In this document: positions 42,641-51,185 of the stretch, piece after piece
Position numbering within the stretch: position 1 is the stretch's first letter
How the letters are laid out: each line of letters starts with the position of its first letter
Origin: Bradyrhizobium barranii subsp. barranii
Lineage (GTDB): Bacteria; Pseudomonadota; Alphaproteobacteria; Rhizobiales; Xanthobacteraceae
NCBI RefSeq assembly: GCF_017565645.3
Contig: NZ_CP086136.1
Span: 10,213,501 to 10,277,500 of the forward strand
DNA: 64,000 bases
Direction: 5' to 3'
Notes under the pieces: generated by a model
Told to the model about the DNA's origin: nothing
Database searches by the model: none
What the model saw: the letters and a program-made list of their open reading frames with translations, nothing else
Made by a program: the position numbers and the translations under genes

Positions 42641-43776
42641 ATTCCAAATCGACGTTGCCGATCTCCGTTCGGGCTAGCGGGCGGTCGGCGGCATGGCGCC
42701 CCTTCAAATGGCGGCGGCAGCCGTGCGCTATGCTCGATCTGGTCGGAGACGCGGGGGCTATCGTTGCGCAGCCGGCCGGCGAGTTCCGAAAAGGAGCTTT
42801 CCGCTGGTTGCCCCTGGCCGAGATTATCAATGCCGGTCCCCACCACCGAGACGCGAACCGTACCTTCCAATTGCTCATCAAAAGTGGCGCCGATGATGAT
42901 ATTGGCATCCTGGTCGACCTCTTCGCGAATGCGGCTGGCGGCTTGGTCGATCTCGAACAGTGTCAGGTCCTTGCCGCCAGTAATAGAGATGATGAGGCCA
43001 CTGGCTCGCTTGAGCGAGGGGTCCTCAATCAATGGATTGGAAATCGCGGCTAGGGCGGCCTTGAGCACCCGCGATGGGCCAGAAGCCTCGCCCCTGCCCA
43101 TCATCGCCTTGCCCTTTTCGCGCATGATCGAAAGAACGTCGGCAAAATCGAGATTGATCAAGCCCTTTTTGACTATAAGGTCGCTGATGCAGGCCACACC
43201 CGAATGGAGCACTTGGTCGGCCAGGGCGAAAGCTTCGGTGAATGTGGTCTTCTCGTTGGTCACCCGAAACAAGTTTTGGTTTGGGATGATCAGCAGGGTG
43301 TCCACCGTCTTCAGCAGATCCGCGATGCCGGCTTCGGCAAGGCGCATTCGGCGCTGGCCCTCGAATTGGAATGGCTTTGTGACAACACCAATGGTTAGAA
43401 TGCCAAGCTCACGTGCAGTCTTGGCAATAACAGGCGCCGCTCCGGTGCCGGTGCCGCCGCCCATTCCGGCGGTAACGAACACCATGTGTGCGCTGGTCAA
43501 ATGATCACGGATGGCATCGATTGCCTCTTCAGCCGCGGCGCGCCCGACGTCAGGCTGCGAGCCGGCCCCGAGTCCTTTAGTCACCTGGGTGCCCATCTGG
43601 ATGAGGCTCTTGGTCTTCGACATCGTGAGCGCCTGTGCGTCTGTATTGGCGACGACGAAATCGACACCCTGCAAGCCGGCCGCGATCATGTTGTTGACGG
43701 CATTGCCGCCGGCGCCGCCGACCCCGAACACGATAATGCGCGTTTTCAGCCCGCGAACATCGGTAATGTTGGTCAT
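42637..43776 (-). CDS. ftsZ: Accessory FtsZ paralogue
   Basis: 379 aa from [14 protein letters not shown], with GAGG upstream. Tubulin signature [32 protein letters not shown] at the N terminus, VANTDAQAL, and the T7-loop-side INLDFADV and [12 protein letters not shown]. The polymerisation domain is complete. After about residue 320 there is only a short Arg/Pro-rich tail without the conserved C-terminal peptide that binds FtsA/ZipA/MinD-type partners, and much shorter than the long tail of the chromosomal alphaproteobacterial FtsZ. Flanked by a coiled-coil DNA-binding-like gene and coupled to an unknown gene. It may interfere with or redirect host division; that is inference. Confidence 0.93.
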   Translation of the reverse strand: MTNITDVRGLKTRIIVFGVGGAGGNAVNNMIAAGLQGVDFVVANTDAQALTMSKTKSLIQMGTQVTKGLGAGSQPDVGRAAAEEAIDAIRDHLTSAHMVFVTAGMGGGTGTGAAPVIAKTARELGILTIGVVTKPFQFEGQRRMRLAEAGIADLLKTVDTLLIIPNQNLFRVTNEKTTFTEAFALADQVLHSGVACISDLIVKKGLINLDFADVLSIMREKGKAMMGRGEASGPSRVLKAALAAISNPLIEDPSLKRASGLIISITGGKDLTLFEIDQAASRIREEVDQDANIIIGATFDEQLEGTVRVSVVGTGIDNLGQGQPAESSFSELAGRLRNDSPRVSDQIEHSARLPPPFEGAPCRRPPASPNGDRQRRFGI

Positions 43777-43828
43777 TTTCGGCCTCACGATTGCGTCGGT
43801 AAGCTGGGAAATGAGATGACTCGAAATG

Positions 43829-44320
43829 CTACCTCCAAGCATTGCGATCTGCTTTGACCAAGTCCGCGGCTAGATGGCCAAGTCTGGAACCGGCTCGTCC
43901 GTGGCCGTCGATCGAGCCACCAGCTTGGACAGCGGTCCGCAGAGAGCCTTCAAGCCGCGCCGTCATCTTCTTGGCCGCCGAAGCCTCAGCAGTTGCCCGT
44001 AGCACCTCAGCCATTAGGCGATCGGCGCGCTCGCGCTCGCGCTCGAAATCCGCCCGATGACCAGCTGCCGTCGCCTCGAGCCGCGCGATCTCTGCCTGCA
44101 ACCCCAGGATACTTTCCGCTCGCAGGGCGTTGTTTGGCTGTCGACCACCGGTTCGCCGCGGCTTATGCCGCATTTCGGCGAGATCGACGCACACCAACGC
44201 GTTGCCATCGTCTGAAAGTGAGCGCGGCAACTGACGCCGCTTGGCAAGCGAACGAGCGGCCCCTGGCGAGACTTTCAGGCGGGCAGCCAGTGCGACATAG
44301 GTCAGCCTCTCAATTGGCAT
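43829..44320 (-). CDS. HTH/coiled-coil (KfrA-like) protein
   Basis: 163 aa from [21 protein letters not shown]-terminal HTH at about residues 5-35 ([19 protein letters not shown]), linker RRTGGRQPN, then a long coiled coil rich in Ala/Glu/Arg ([35 protein letters not shown]). The layout recalls plasmid KfrA proteins, which organise or regulate replicon maintenance. Similar genes are common on rhizobial plasmids and islands. Likely co-transcribed with ftsZ 52 bases downstream. Confidence 0.75.
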   Translation of the reverse strand: MPIERLTYVALAARLKVSPGAARSLAKRRQLPRSLSDDGNALVCVDLAEMRHKPRRTGGRQPNNALRAESILGLQAEIARLEATAAGHRADFERERERADRLMAEVLRATAEASAAKKMTARLEGSLRTAVQAGGSIDGHGRAGSRLGHLAADLVKADRNAWR

Positions 44321-44791
44321 CGGCTGTCCTCCTGGGAGCGTACCGGGGCAGTGTGCGCAGATCGGCAAAAGCTAGGCCGTCATGGTTAAGAGATTCTTAA
44401 CGCGCAAGCAGACCGATCTTCCGGCGGCGCGCGGGTGGGAGCAGTCTTCATTCCCCCGTACGCCTCTCCTTTAGCTAAAGGGATGGGCGTGTATCATGTG
44501 GAGTCAATATGGGGTCTGATCACCCGCGTTCGCGCAAGAAAAAACCCTCGCATAAGCGAGGTTGATGGACAAAAAGATTGTCCAAGTAAGATGCGCGCTG
44601 GTTGGGCTCTACCGCATCAGGCGGTAAGTCGGGCCTGCCAACGTTCCCCGCAACGGGCGCTCAACCCGCTAGATGCGTTTTCCGCTGCGCCATGACGGGA
44701 GGCGGATGAGGCTAGTGTCTCGCGATAATGCTGCACGCCTCTGTTAACCTTTCAGACTAACCCAAGATCCTTTCGGTTGGTCGGGCGGGCA
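44321..44791. other. Intergenic; terminator and no gene
   Basis: Holds the terminator at 44538 and TTAGCTAAAGG-type short palindromes. No gene seen. Confidence 0.5.
44538..44561 (-). terminator. Rho-independent terminator
   Basis: Minus strand CCTCGC-TTAT-GCGAGG followed by GTTTTTTC. It would end transcripts from DUF3768 copy 2, 230 bases upstream. Confidence 0.85.
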
Positions 44792-45112
44792 TCAGTACTC
44801 TATGGCAAGCATGAGGGTGAGGACCCGCGTGGTCTTTTCAGGATCGGCCGGGTCCTCGGAGCCGAATTCGCACTCCTTGTCGTAGTAGTCGATCTTCCAA
44901 AGAAAGCGGCGGCCAACCAGATTGAAGCTACCGAAGTCGTGCTCGTCATGCGGATCGTTGTCCTCACTGAATTCCGAGAAATTCGCGACTTGAACGAGCG
45001 CTTCCGCCTTCACGCGGTCCGGCAGTGCATCGACGCCTGGCGTCATCATGATCTTGCCGCCGCGAAAGTTGCGGCGGAAATCGTCATTGAGGAGAGCGAT
45101 CCTATTCGTCAT
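44792..45112 (-). CDS. DUF3768 protein, copy 2
   Basis: 106 aa from MTNRIALLNDDFRRNFRGGK; then MMTPGVDALPDRVKAEALVQ, NDPHDEHDFGSFNLVGRR, FLWKIDYYDKE and a C-terminal RVLTLMLAIEY. Compared with copy 1 it has the longer EDPADPEKTTRV loop usual in the family, so it is the more typical member. Intact, though both upstream partners are frameshifted. Function unknown. Confidence 0.9.
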   Translation of the reverse strand: MTNRIALLNDDFRRNFRGGKIMMTPGVDALPDRVKAEALVQVANFSEFSEDNDPHDEHDFGSFNLVGRRFLWKIDYYDKECEFGSEDPADPEKTTRVLTLMLAIEY

Positions 45113-45256
45113 CGCTTTCTCCCGCGTCTTCGCTCTTGTATGGGGACATGTGGCGGGAGCCGCACTGCGGACAATCATCGTCACATTGGGCGGACCACAC
45201 ACGCCCGTCCACTCGCGGCCGCATTCTGCGCAGTGGTAGAAGTTTCGGATTTGCAT
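45102..45256 (-). pseudogene. 50-aa zinc ribbon, copy 2, frameshifted
   Basis: Starts MQIRNFYHCAECGREW with the first CxxC intact, then loses frame at GTGTGTGG; the expected WSAQCDDDCPQCGSRHM follows in another frame. The gene is 155 bases against 153 in copy 1, so a TG dinucleotide was gained. Confidence 0.8.
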
Positions 45257-45266
45257 GGCCGGCCTC

Positions 45267-45508
45267 TTAGATGAGACCGGCGAGCACGAGCACCGATACG
45301 ACGGTGTTACCACCACACGCCTCGCAGAAGCCCTGGTCTTGGTCGGGCTCCATCTCGGCGGTATGGTCACATCCCTCCGTCATGCAGATGGCGGGACACA
45401 CAGTGTCGTGATGACTGCGATAAGCAGATCGTCGAGGCTGTCGACCCCTTGAAGATCGCAGAGCTGCATCAGCTTTACAGCCCTAATGGAAAGAGCAATG
45501 GTGGACAT
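45267..45508 (-). pseudogene. 80-aa zinc-finger protein, copy 2, frameshifted
   Basis: MSTIALSIRAVKLMQLCDLQ, then frame is lost near ITTLCV; the conserved ICMTEGCDHTAEMEPDQDQG and FCEACGGNTVVSVLVLAGLI follow in another frame. It is 242 bases against 243 in copy 1, a one-base deletion. Confidence 0.8.
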
Positions 45509-45735
45509 CTTGTTCTCCTCACAACCGGCCCGAACCATTCGGGTACCGGATAGCGAGGCGGATCTGCTTGAGCACTTTCAGCGCAGCTTGAGAACGCCCT
45601 CCGTCTCGCTACCGCCCCCGAATGGGAGCGGACAAAGAACCTGTCCGAACGCAACTTTGCCTTCTTGCGGGAATCGGAAGTAGGCGTGAGCTTATGCCAA
45701 ATTGGCAAATATGAGATTCGACGCAATTCCCTATC

Positions 45736-46394
45736 CTACAGTTGCTGGACAGGCTGAGATTGGCTTGAGGGGGCAAGCGTGACGGCGCTAAAGGGCGTTG
45801 ACGGCGTCCCATCGATCATCAGCTTGAGATAGATGCGGTAATTCGGCAGCTGCAAGAGATCAACTTCCGCGAACCTCTCGTGGAATTCGCGAACAAGATA
45901 CGGGGCGTCTTCGACACCAACCCGGAACGAGATGATCGAGCCGGTGTTGCCGAGGACGTGGAGCGTCGCGTCCGGCTGCTCCAAGAGAGCCATAAGTACG
46001 TTGCGCAAGATGTGCTCCATGCGCCCCCCAGGCGTCGGGCCACATCTTCTTAAAGACATCCATCATGCCCGAAGCGGCGAGGGCGATACGATCATCGCTG
46101 ACGTGACGAAGGGGGTTGCGAATCAGTCGCGTCCAGATAGATCACTCTATCCCGCTGCGATGCCGGAATGCGCGAAGCAACACGAGCAACAAGGTCACCG
46201 TGCGGATCAATGAGGGCGAAGCCATTCCCCCGCTCGGCATCCCGCAGCGCCATAGTCTCGATCAGACTCGACTTGCCGGTGCCAGTTTTGCCGATGATGT
46301 ACATGTGCAAGAGCCGGTCTTCCGTTTTGATCCCGAAGACGCGGTTGTCATTCCGAAAGTCGATGCGGGCAAAACGAATGAGATCACTGGCCAT
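45736..46394 (-). pseudogene. Transfer-type ATPase, copy 2, internally deleted and frameshifted
   Basis: Starts MASDLIRFARIDFRNDNRVF; Walker A IIGKTGTGKSSLIET; DPHGDLVARVASRIPASQRD; then frameshifts around SQPPSSRQR and DVFKKMWPDAWG. It resumes at MEHILRNVLMALLEQPDATL and jumps from there straight to VLGNTGSIISFRVG, losing the Walker B half that copy 1 keeps. It carries the block that copy 1 lost, so the two together cover nearly the whole ancestral gene. From 46395 to 46649 no gene is seen. Confidence 0.85.
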
Positions 46395-46649
46395 ATTCCG
46401 CCGATGGTGTCTTTGCCCGTCCCCCGCGACTAGACTGCTGATCTTGCCCAAATTCGCGGCTGGCTTTCGGCCCGAAAACGATTCGAAAGGCTAAGCAAAA
46501 ACTCCGTACCTTAGGCTAGGAATGCGACGTTCCTAGGTCAGGCTGCAGATTCTTATGATGTCGCCCGGGTGTACCGATTTGATCTCGCCAAAACCGCTGG
46601 GGGATAACTCCCCCGGCAGCCAGCGCTCGCCTCAGATGGGCCCGAGTGA

Positions 46650-46928
46650 TCAGTTCACCGTGCCGCGATAAGGGATGGTCGCGACGGGGACCAGATCTGG
46701 ACCGCCCTCGTCTGGACCGTTCGCCTCGACGATTGATCGCACCGCTTCGCGGTCGAGAATGGCGGCACTTGGGAAGACCGGGCCATTATCGAGCACCGAG
46801 GGCGAAGTTGTCGACGATCGAAACGCAAGGCATCTAAATAATCGAACCATGCCGGAGCCCATTGGTTCGACCTTTCGGATCGTGGTGGCGAGGCACTCCG
46901 GCGCGCGCCGAGGCGTTGCGGGTTTCAT
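46650..46928 (-). CDS. 92-aa hypothetical protein downstream of the Tat-exported protein
   Basis: The ATG overlaps the stop of the gene before it (ATGA). MKPATPRRAPECLATTIRKV, then GSGMVRLFRCLAFRSSTT and DLVPVATIPYRGTVN. Possibly beta-rich; no family recognised. Position in a two-gene operon is the main support. Confidence 0.55.
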   Translation of the reverse strand: MKPATPRRAPECLATTIRKVEPMGSGMVRLFRCLAFRSSTTSPSVLDNGPVFPSAAILDREAVRSIVEANGPDEGGPDLVPVATIPYRGTVN

Positions 46929-47515
46929 GCCTCCACCTCCCGGCCGAGCGCGTCCTGGATCGAGAACAGCAATGTTTCAATCTGGTCGTTCGTCCGGAGC
47001 ATGACCGGATCGACCTCCTGCGCAAGGTAGCCCACGAGCGCCCGAACGCCAGCGATCGACGTGGGCGCGGTGAGCAGCTGGCCGAGAACCTCGAAGGCGG
47101 CGGCGTCTGCCACGCGCACCGCGTCCTCGGCGTCGCCCATCACCTCCGTGTAACGGTTGAGCGCGGCGCCGAGATCGGCGTGTGCCGTCCGGCGCTGGGG
47201 TTCGGAGAGGCAAGCAAGCGTGTCGATGCGCTCGTGGTTATAGACGACGATCGGCTGTCCAGCCGGAAGCGCAACACTGGTGTAAGGGTAAAGGCCGATA
47301 GCCTCGTCGACCAAGATCCTCTCCCGGCGGCAATAATCTGCCACGAGATCCTCATAGGTGATCGCGGCCCGGCGGTGCTGGTGGATAAGGTCAAAGGTGG
47401 GGTCATTCGGGCCTGCGGCCTCTACGACCGCTGGGGCGCCGGCCAAGGCCGCGACGGCGGCCGCGCCGAGAAAACGTCTGCGTGATGTGGTATTTGTGGT
47501 TTCAGCCCGCGTCAT
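46925..47515 (-). CDS. Tat-exported protein of unknown function
   Basis: 196 aa. Twin-arginine signal TSRRRFLGAAAVAALAGAPA at about residues 10-30. The mature part is helical, with AAITYEDLVADYCRRERILV and PIVVYNHERIDTLACL, and later GVRALVGYLAQEVDPVMLRT. Such proteins are common and unstudied in rhizobia. Stop and next start overlap. Export to the periplasm is likely. Confidence 0.7.
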   Translation of the reverse strand: MTRAETTNTTSRRRFLGAAAVAALAGAPAVVEAAGPNDPTFDLIHQHRRAAITYEDLVADYCRRERILVDEAIGLYPYTSVALPAGQPIVVYNHERIDTLACLSEPQRRTAHADLGAALNRYTEVMGDAEDAVRVADAAAFEVLGQLLTAPTSIAGVRALVGYLAQEVDPVMLRTNDQIETLLFSIQDALGREVEA

Positions 47516-47668
47516 GGATCACAACTCCTGTGCGGCTTAGGGCTGGAATCCCGCGGTGCTCAAGTGGCTAACCGCGATTTCCGAGCTGATGCTGGCCAGG
47601 ATCGGGTTCATGCTCGAGTTCAATCCGAACCGGATAAGACCACCATTGGGGCAGGCGCGCGAGCGCCG

Positions 47669-47746
47669 ATGGCAGTTTGGATCTATGTCAACACCAGCAA
47701 ACAAATTTGCGACAAGGACCACATCAAGCTCTTCGCGACCGCTTGA
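47669..47746 (+). pseudogene. 5' fragment of a small rhizobial protein
   Basis: MAVWIYVNTSKQICDKDHIK then LFATA and a stop. Intact relatives I recall read MxVWIYVDTSKxVGDxDHLKVFATxDAAExWFxENDPEGVAFEY. The second half is missing. Confidence 0.5.
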
Positions 47747-47755
47747 ACCGGTTCG

Positions 47756-47890
47756 TTAGTTGGAAACTGACCGCTTCTCCCACCCGACACCCGCGTCAAA
47801 GGCCCGCGCCGCCTGTTCCAGAAGTTGCTTCTTCCAGGCATAGATCTGGTTCGGGTAAACCTCATTACCCTCGGCAATCGTCGTCGGTAT
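47756..47890 (-). pseudogene. IS3-type OrfA remnant
   Basis: VYPNQIYAWKKQLLEQAARA then FDAGVG, the HPNQIxxWKKQLLE motif of IS3 OrfA proteins. No other part is left. Confidence 0.6.
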
Positions 47891-47984
47891 CGGCACCCAG
47901 CATCCCCAATTGGGGAGATGTGGCGTCCAAGTTGACGGCCCTTGGCTCGACGACAAATAAAGACGCCGCTCCTCTTCGTCCTAA

Positions 47985-48120
47985 CTCCCCGCCGCGAGTT
48001 CTTTCTTTGCGCATGCAAGCTTGGCGACCCGGTTTCTGATCGCCCCCTCACTGCGCGTTAGCTCTCTCGCGATCTCTCTCGTAGCTCGCCCGGCTTCCCG
48101 CAGTTCGAGGTAAGCGATCT
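47985..48120 (-). pseudogene. Small HTH protein fragment
   Basis: ELREAGRATREIARELTRSE followed by GAIRNRVAKLA, a helix-turn-helix typical of tiny rhizobial DNA-binding proteins. An in-frame start is not visible. Confidence 0.4.
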
Positions 48121-48510
48121 ACACGATGGTCTGAACGAACAGCGGGTTCAGATCCTGATTCTGATAGGCCCGGAGTCAGCCAAGGCCTAACGGTGGCTGA
48201 CGGTACAACATCAACAGTGGATCGGGCTCCTACCCACTCTGGTGGCGCGCGGATTGTGTCTCTACTGCTACTCTGTAGTGCGCCGCCATCCCTCCGCGGC
48301 TGGACTCGCCGCGACAATTTCAATGCTTCCGCGCACGCCGCATTTGCATTCGAAAAGGCGGCTGTGAAAACTATCATCCTTGGAAACAAGCATGTACTTC
48401 GGTGAACCCAGACTGGACCTGCGGGCGCGCCAAGGCCCCCGTCCACAGACCCACCTAAACTGGTGGCTCGACCCCCGCGCCCGTTGTCCTAGGTTGCGGG
48501 TCGTCTTCGC

Positions 48511-48740
48511 ATGAAGTTACGAGGAATGTCAGGCCCCGTCCCAGTGGTTCACATCGGCGAAGACTCTGCTGAGCAGGTCGCATTTAAGCTGATGGAAAAG
48601 GTAGCGACTATGGAACAGCGATCGATACACTACCACGACGATCTCAAACCGGCTGGACCGTTGCGGATCGCAATTGGATTCTCGACGCTTACGCGGAATG
48701 TCTGATGGCGGTGAGAGAGCCCAATTGCCGTGGCGCAGTG
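48511..48740 (+). pseudogene. Small conserved rhizobial protein, frameshifted
   Basis: MKLRGMSGPVPVVHIGEDSA, EQVAFKLMEKVATMEQRS, then at DDLKPAG the frame slips; TVADRNWILDAYAECLMAV, the expected end, lies in another frame. I recall the family (PVVHIGEDSAEQVAxKLM...KPADRxWILDTYAECLxAV) from Bradyrhizobium; function unknown. From 48741 to 49092 nothing is seen. Confidence 0.65.
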
Positions 48741-49092
48741 CGTGACCCCATCGCAACGCTGCCCTCTGACTGAGGGACTTCAAACCTACGAAGTTGCGCC
48801 GGACACATCGGCTGTCGCCTAATGCAACGCTCCCAGGCCATCCGTCGGTCTGGTCGAGATCGGACTAAAAGGCGAAGGGGAAATGAAGCGCGACGTCCTG
48901 AGTGAATTTGAGAAACGAGCAAGCGGTCCGATGGCATCCGCGGAGCGCACGGCCCTAGCGGAGTTACTGCTCCCCCAATCCGCTGGGCAGATCGTTTTTT
49001 CCAGAGGACCGGCGCGCGCGACTAAGAATGTTTGAAAAGGCGCGGCGGCAGGCGCGACCGGTCGAGATCGGGCGGAAGGCGAAGGGCTCAAA

Positions 49093-49581
49093 ATGAGCGA
49101 AGAACAGAGCCACGAGGGATCGGTGTCGCAAAATGCGGACGAACTAAAGGAACGAGAGTTCGATCTCAAACTCATTCAAGCGTGGGCGGAGAGCAGGAAT
49201 CGCATCGCTGTCGCGGTTGCGGTGCTAAATGGCGCAACGCTGGCGACTGTCATCGCGACGATGAAAGATAAGGGCAACATCGAGCCCAACATGTCGACGC
49301 TAGGATTTTCGATCTTCGGCTTGGCTGCCGGCATGGTGGCAGTAGCATTCGCGTGGCAGTTTGCGGACTCTGCCATGGAAAAACTGATGAAGCGCGAGAA
49401 AGCTGCCACCGCGATCCTGGTTCATTGGCTCGTCGGCCTCGTTTTTTTCCTCGTCATAATGGCGTCGGTCGGAGGCTTCTTATTGTCCGCCAGTTATTTC
49501 AGCGGCTATATGCAAGCTGGCTTTAGAGTTGCGCATGGTCCCTATAGAGGGCGAGCAAAAAGTTCAACTCTGCCATGGTGA
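49093..49581 (+). CDS. Three-TM hypothetical protein
   Basis: 162 aa. Acidic N terminus (MSEEQSHEGSVSQNADELKE), then TM segments at about residues 37-54, 72-96 and 112-136. No known domain. GGCGAAGGG lies upstream. Alone between relics. Composition suits a real membrane protein. Confidence 0.6.
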   Translation: MSEEQSHEGSVSQNADELKEREFDLKLIQAWAESRNRIAVAVAVLNGATLATVIATMKDKGNIEPNMSTLGFSIFGLAAGMVAVAFAWQFADSAMEKLMKREKAATAILVHWLVGLVFFLVIMASVGGFLLSASYFSGYMQAGFRVAHGPYRGRAKSSTLPW

Positions 49582-50137
49582 CTTGTCCTGATGGCACACA
49601 AGACGCCAGGAATGTTCCGGGCCAACCTCTGACATTAAGATATGCTGGCTCGCGTCGTTGACGAACGACGCGCTCGGCCAACTAGAAACCTCACGCACTC
49701 CCGGCCGGCGTGGCCACCTGTAAAGCCGTGACTGCGGCTTGCTCGCGGCCGGCCTCCAGCTGATCGGCGAAACCCGTACAGCCCGTGACACTCTCAGCCG
49801 CGGCTTGGATCATCTCCATTGTGGCCGGCACCGCCTCGGCGATCTCACGAATTTCCGTGAATGTACATGCAAGAAGCGATCGTCGTCCTTATGGCGAAAA
49901 CGCGGTCGTCATTGCGAAATCAACGCGCACAAAGCGAATGATCTGACCTGCGTCCATACCACACGCATTGTCTCTTTGCGCGTGCTCGTGCGGGAGAGCC
50001 GTTGTTTTGCCGAGATCCGATCATTCGCCACGACCGCATTTCTCGTCTGGTCCCTCTCCTTCCCGCCTTTGGCGTTGGCGGTGCCAAGGAGGTGCCACAC
50101 CCGAGAGGAAGCATTTCGCTAATGCATTGAAATAACT
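49582..50137. other. Island edge next to the tRNA; relics only
   Basis: On the minus strand EIREIAEAVPATMEMIQAAA with EAGREQAAVTALQVA (about 49850-49690) looks like a piece of a coding region. A relic of the transfer ATPase follows at 49867. No integrase. Confidence 0.5.
49867..49949 (-). pseudogene. Transfer-type ATPase, third relic (N terminus)
   Basis: QIIRFVRVDF, then in shifted frames RNDDRVFAI and KDDDRFLHV, matching LIRFARIDFRNDNRVFGIK and EDRLLHMY of copy 2. Only about 28 codons remain. Confidence 0.65.
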
Positions 50138-50214
<77 letters not shown>

Positions 50215-50356
50215 GCGGAACCCGCTGGTACGGGTTCGATCCCGTCATAGCAGAGCAAAATGCAGTTCGCCAGCCGTCAGGCGGGCCAGACCATCGTCAA
50301 CCTGAACGGGGCGGCTATACAATCGCTTCCAGGCCCCTCTCGGCGGAGCAGCTCAC

Positions 50357-50710
50357 ATGATCGAAAGCATCAGCGCCATCACGCTCGGCACGCATGACAT
50401 GGGGCGCGCCGTGCACTTCTACCGTTCGCTGGGGTTTGAGCTCCTGTATGGCGGCGAAGCCGCTGCATTCACCAGCTTTCGCGCCGGCACCGGCTATCTC
50501 AACCTGACGGCGCAGCCGGACGACAAGCGCTGGTCCTGGTGGGGCCGCATCATCTTCTACGTCGCCGATGTCGACGGGACCTACGAGCGCGCACGCGCCG
50601 CCGGATGGCAGCCGTCGACCACGCCGCGCAATGCGGAATGGGGTGAGCGCTACTTCCATCTCACCGACCCCGACGGCCATGAGCTCAGTTTCGCGCGACC
50701 GTTGTCCTGA
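50357..50710 (+). CDS. VOC-family (glyoxalase-like) protein
   Basis: 117 aa. Two beta-alpha-beta-beta-beta units: SAITLGTHDMGRAVHFYRSL and, in the second half, IIFYVADVDGTYERARAAG, ending YFHLTDPDGHELSFARPL with the usual Asp-Pro-Asp-Gly-His turn. Metal ligands are partly visible (Glu near the end, His in DGHEL). Single gene, first of the core segment. Substrate unknown. Confidence 0.88.
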   Translation: MIESISAITLGTHDMGRAVHFYRSLGFELLYGGEAAAFTSFRAGTGYLNLTAQPDDKRWSWWGRIIFYVADVDGTYERARAAGWQPSTTPRNAEWGERYFHLTDPDGHELSFARPLS

Positions 50711-50834
50711 CCGCATAAGTCACATCCGCTGACGTTCGCAACGCGCAAGTAGCGCTGTCTCAGCCGCCGTGGCAAGCTCGGCGCGGTTGCCTCAAGCGAG
50801 AATTGTATCTGGGTTCTAACCAGGGAGGACGACC

Positions 50835-51128
50835 ATGGTAACCTATGTCGTGCTGGCGAACTTCACTGATCAGGGAGTCCGCAACGTCAAGGACTCGCCG
50901 AAGCGGGCCGACGCCTTCAAGGAGATGGCCAAAACGTTCGGCGTGACCGTGAAAGAGATCGTCTGGACGCAGGGACGATATGACGTTGTAACCGTTCTCG
51001 AGGCTCCAGATGAGGCTGCCGCGATGTCGCTCAGCCTTAGTCTCAGCGCACTCGGCAATGTCCGCACCGAAACGCTGCGCGCGTTTTCGGCGGCAGATAT
51101 GACAAAGATCGTCGGCAAGATGCTCTGA
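50835..51128 (+). CDS. GYD-domain protein
   Basis: 97 aa. TYVVLANFTDQGVRNVKDSP, then WTQGRYDVVTVLEAPDEAAA carrying the GRYD form of the motif that names the family, and LGNVRTETLRAFSAADM. GGGAGGACGACC precedes the ATG. Ferredoxin-like fold; function undetermined. Confidence 0.92.
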   Translation: MVTYVVLANFTDQGVRNVKDSPKRADAFKEMAKTFGVTVKEIVWTQGRYDVVTVLEAPDEAAAMSLSLSLSALGNVRTETLRAFSAADMTKIVGKML

Positions 51129-51185
51129 CGCTCAAGCCCGCGCGAGCGCACTGGACCCGGGATGGCAATCCCGGGAATAGGCCTC

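Larger units (their letters stand above)
47516..48510. other. Graveyard of small fragments
   Basis: Apart from the fragments listed separately (47669, 47756, 47985) nothing is readable. From 48121 to 48510 there is no gene. Confidence 0.5.
1..50137. mobile_element. tRNA-proximal part of a genomic island
   Basis: Mosaic of insertion sequences, recombinases, transfer-gene relics and orphan genes lying on the 3' side of the tRNA-Arg(CCT) gene. Three IS21-type elements, two RIT elements, two IS256-type elements and IS3, IS66 and IS110 pieces are visible, against none in the 14 kb to the right of the tRNA. tRNA 3' ends are standard integration sites for tyrosine-integrase islands. I see no second copy of the tRNA 3' end in the window, so the distal end and the integrase must be further left. 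The island call is inference from layout and composition. Confidence 0.7.

Noticed and set aside
48048..48446. 132-codon minus-strand frame
   Set aside because: Low-complexity and contains a small HTH fragment in a different frame; not a credible gene.
50221..50260. TACGGGTTCGATCCCGTC beside the tRNA, looks like a T arm of a second tRNA
   Set aside because: It is a short palindrome; only two pairs fit a T stem around a seven-base loop and no acceptor or anticodon arm can be drawn.
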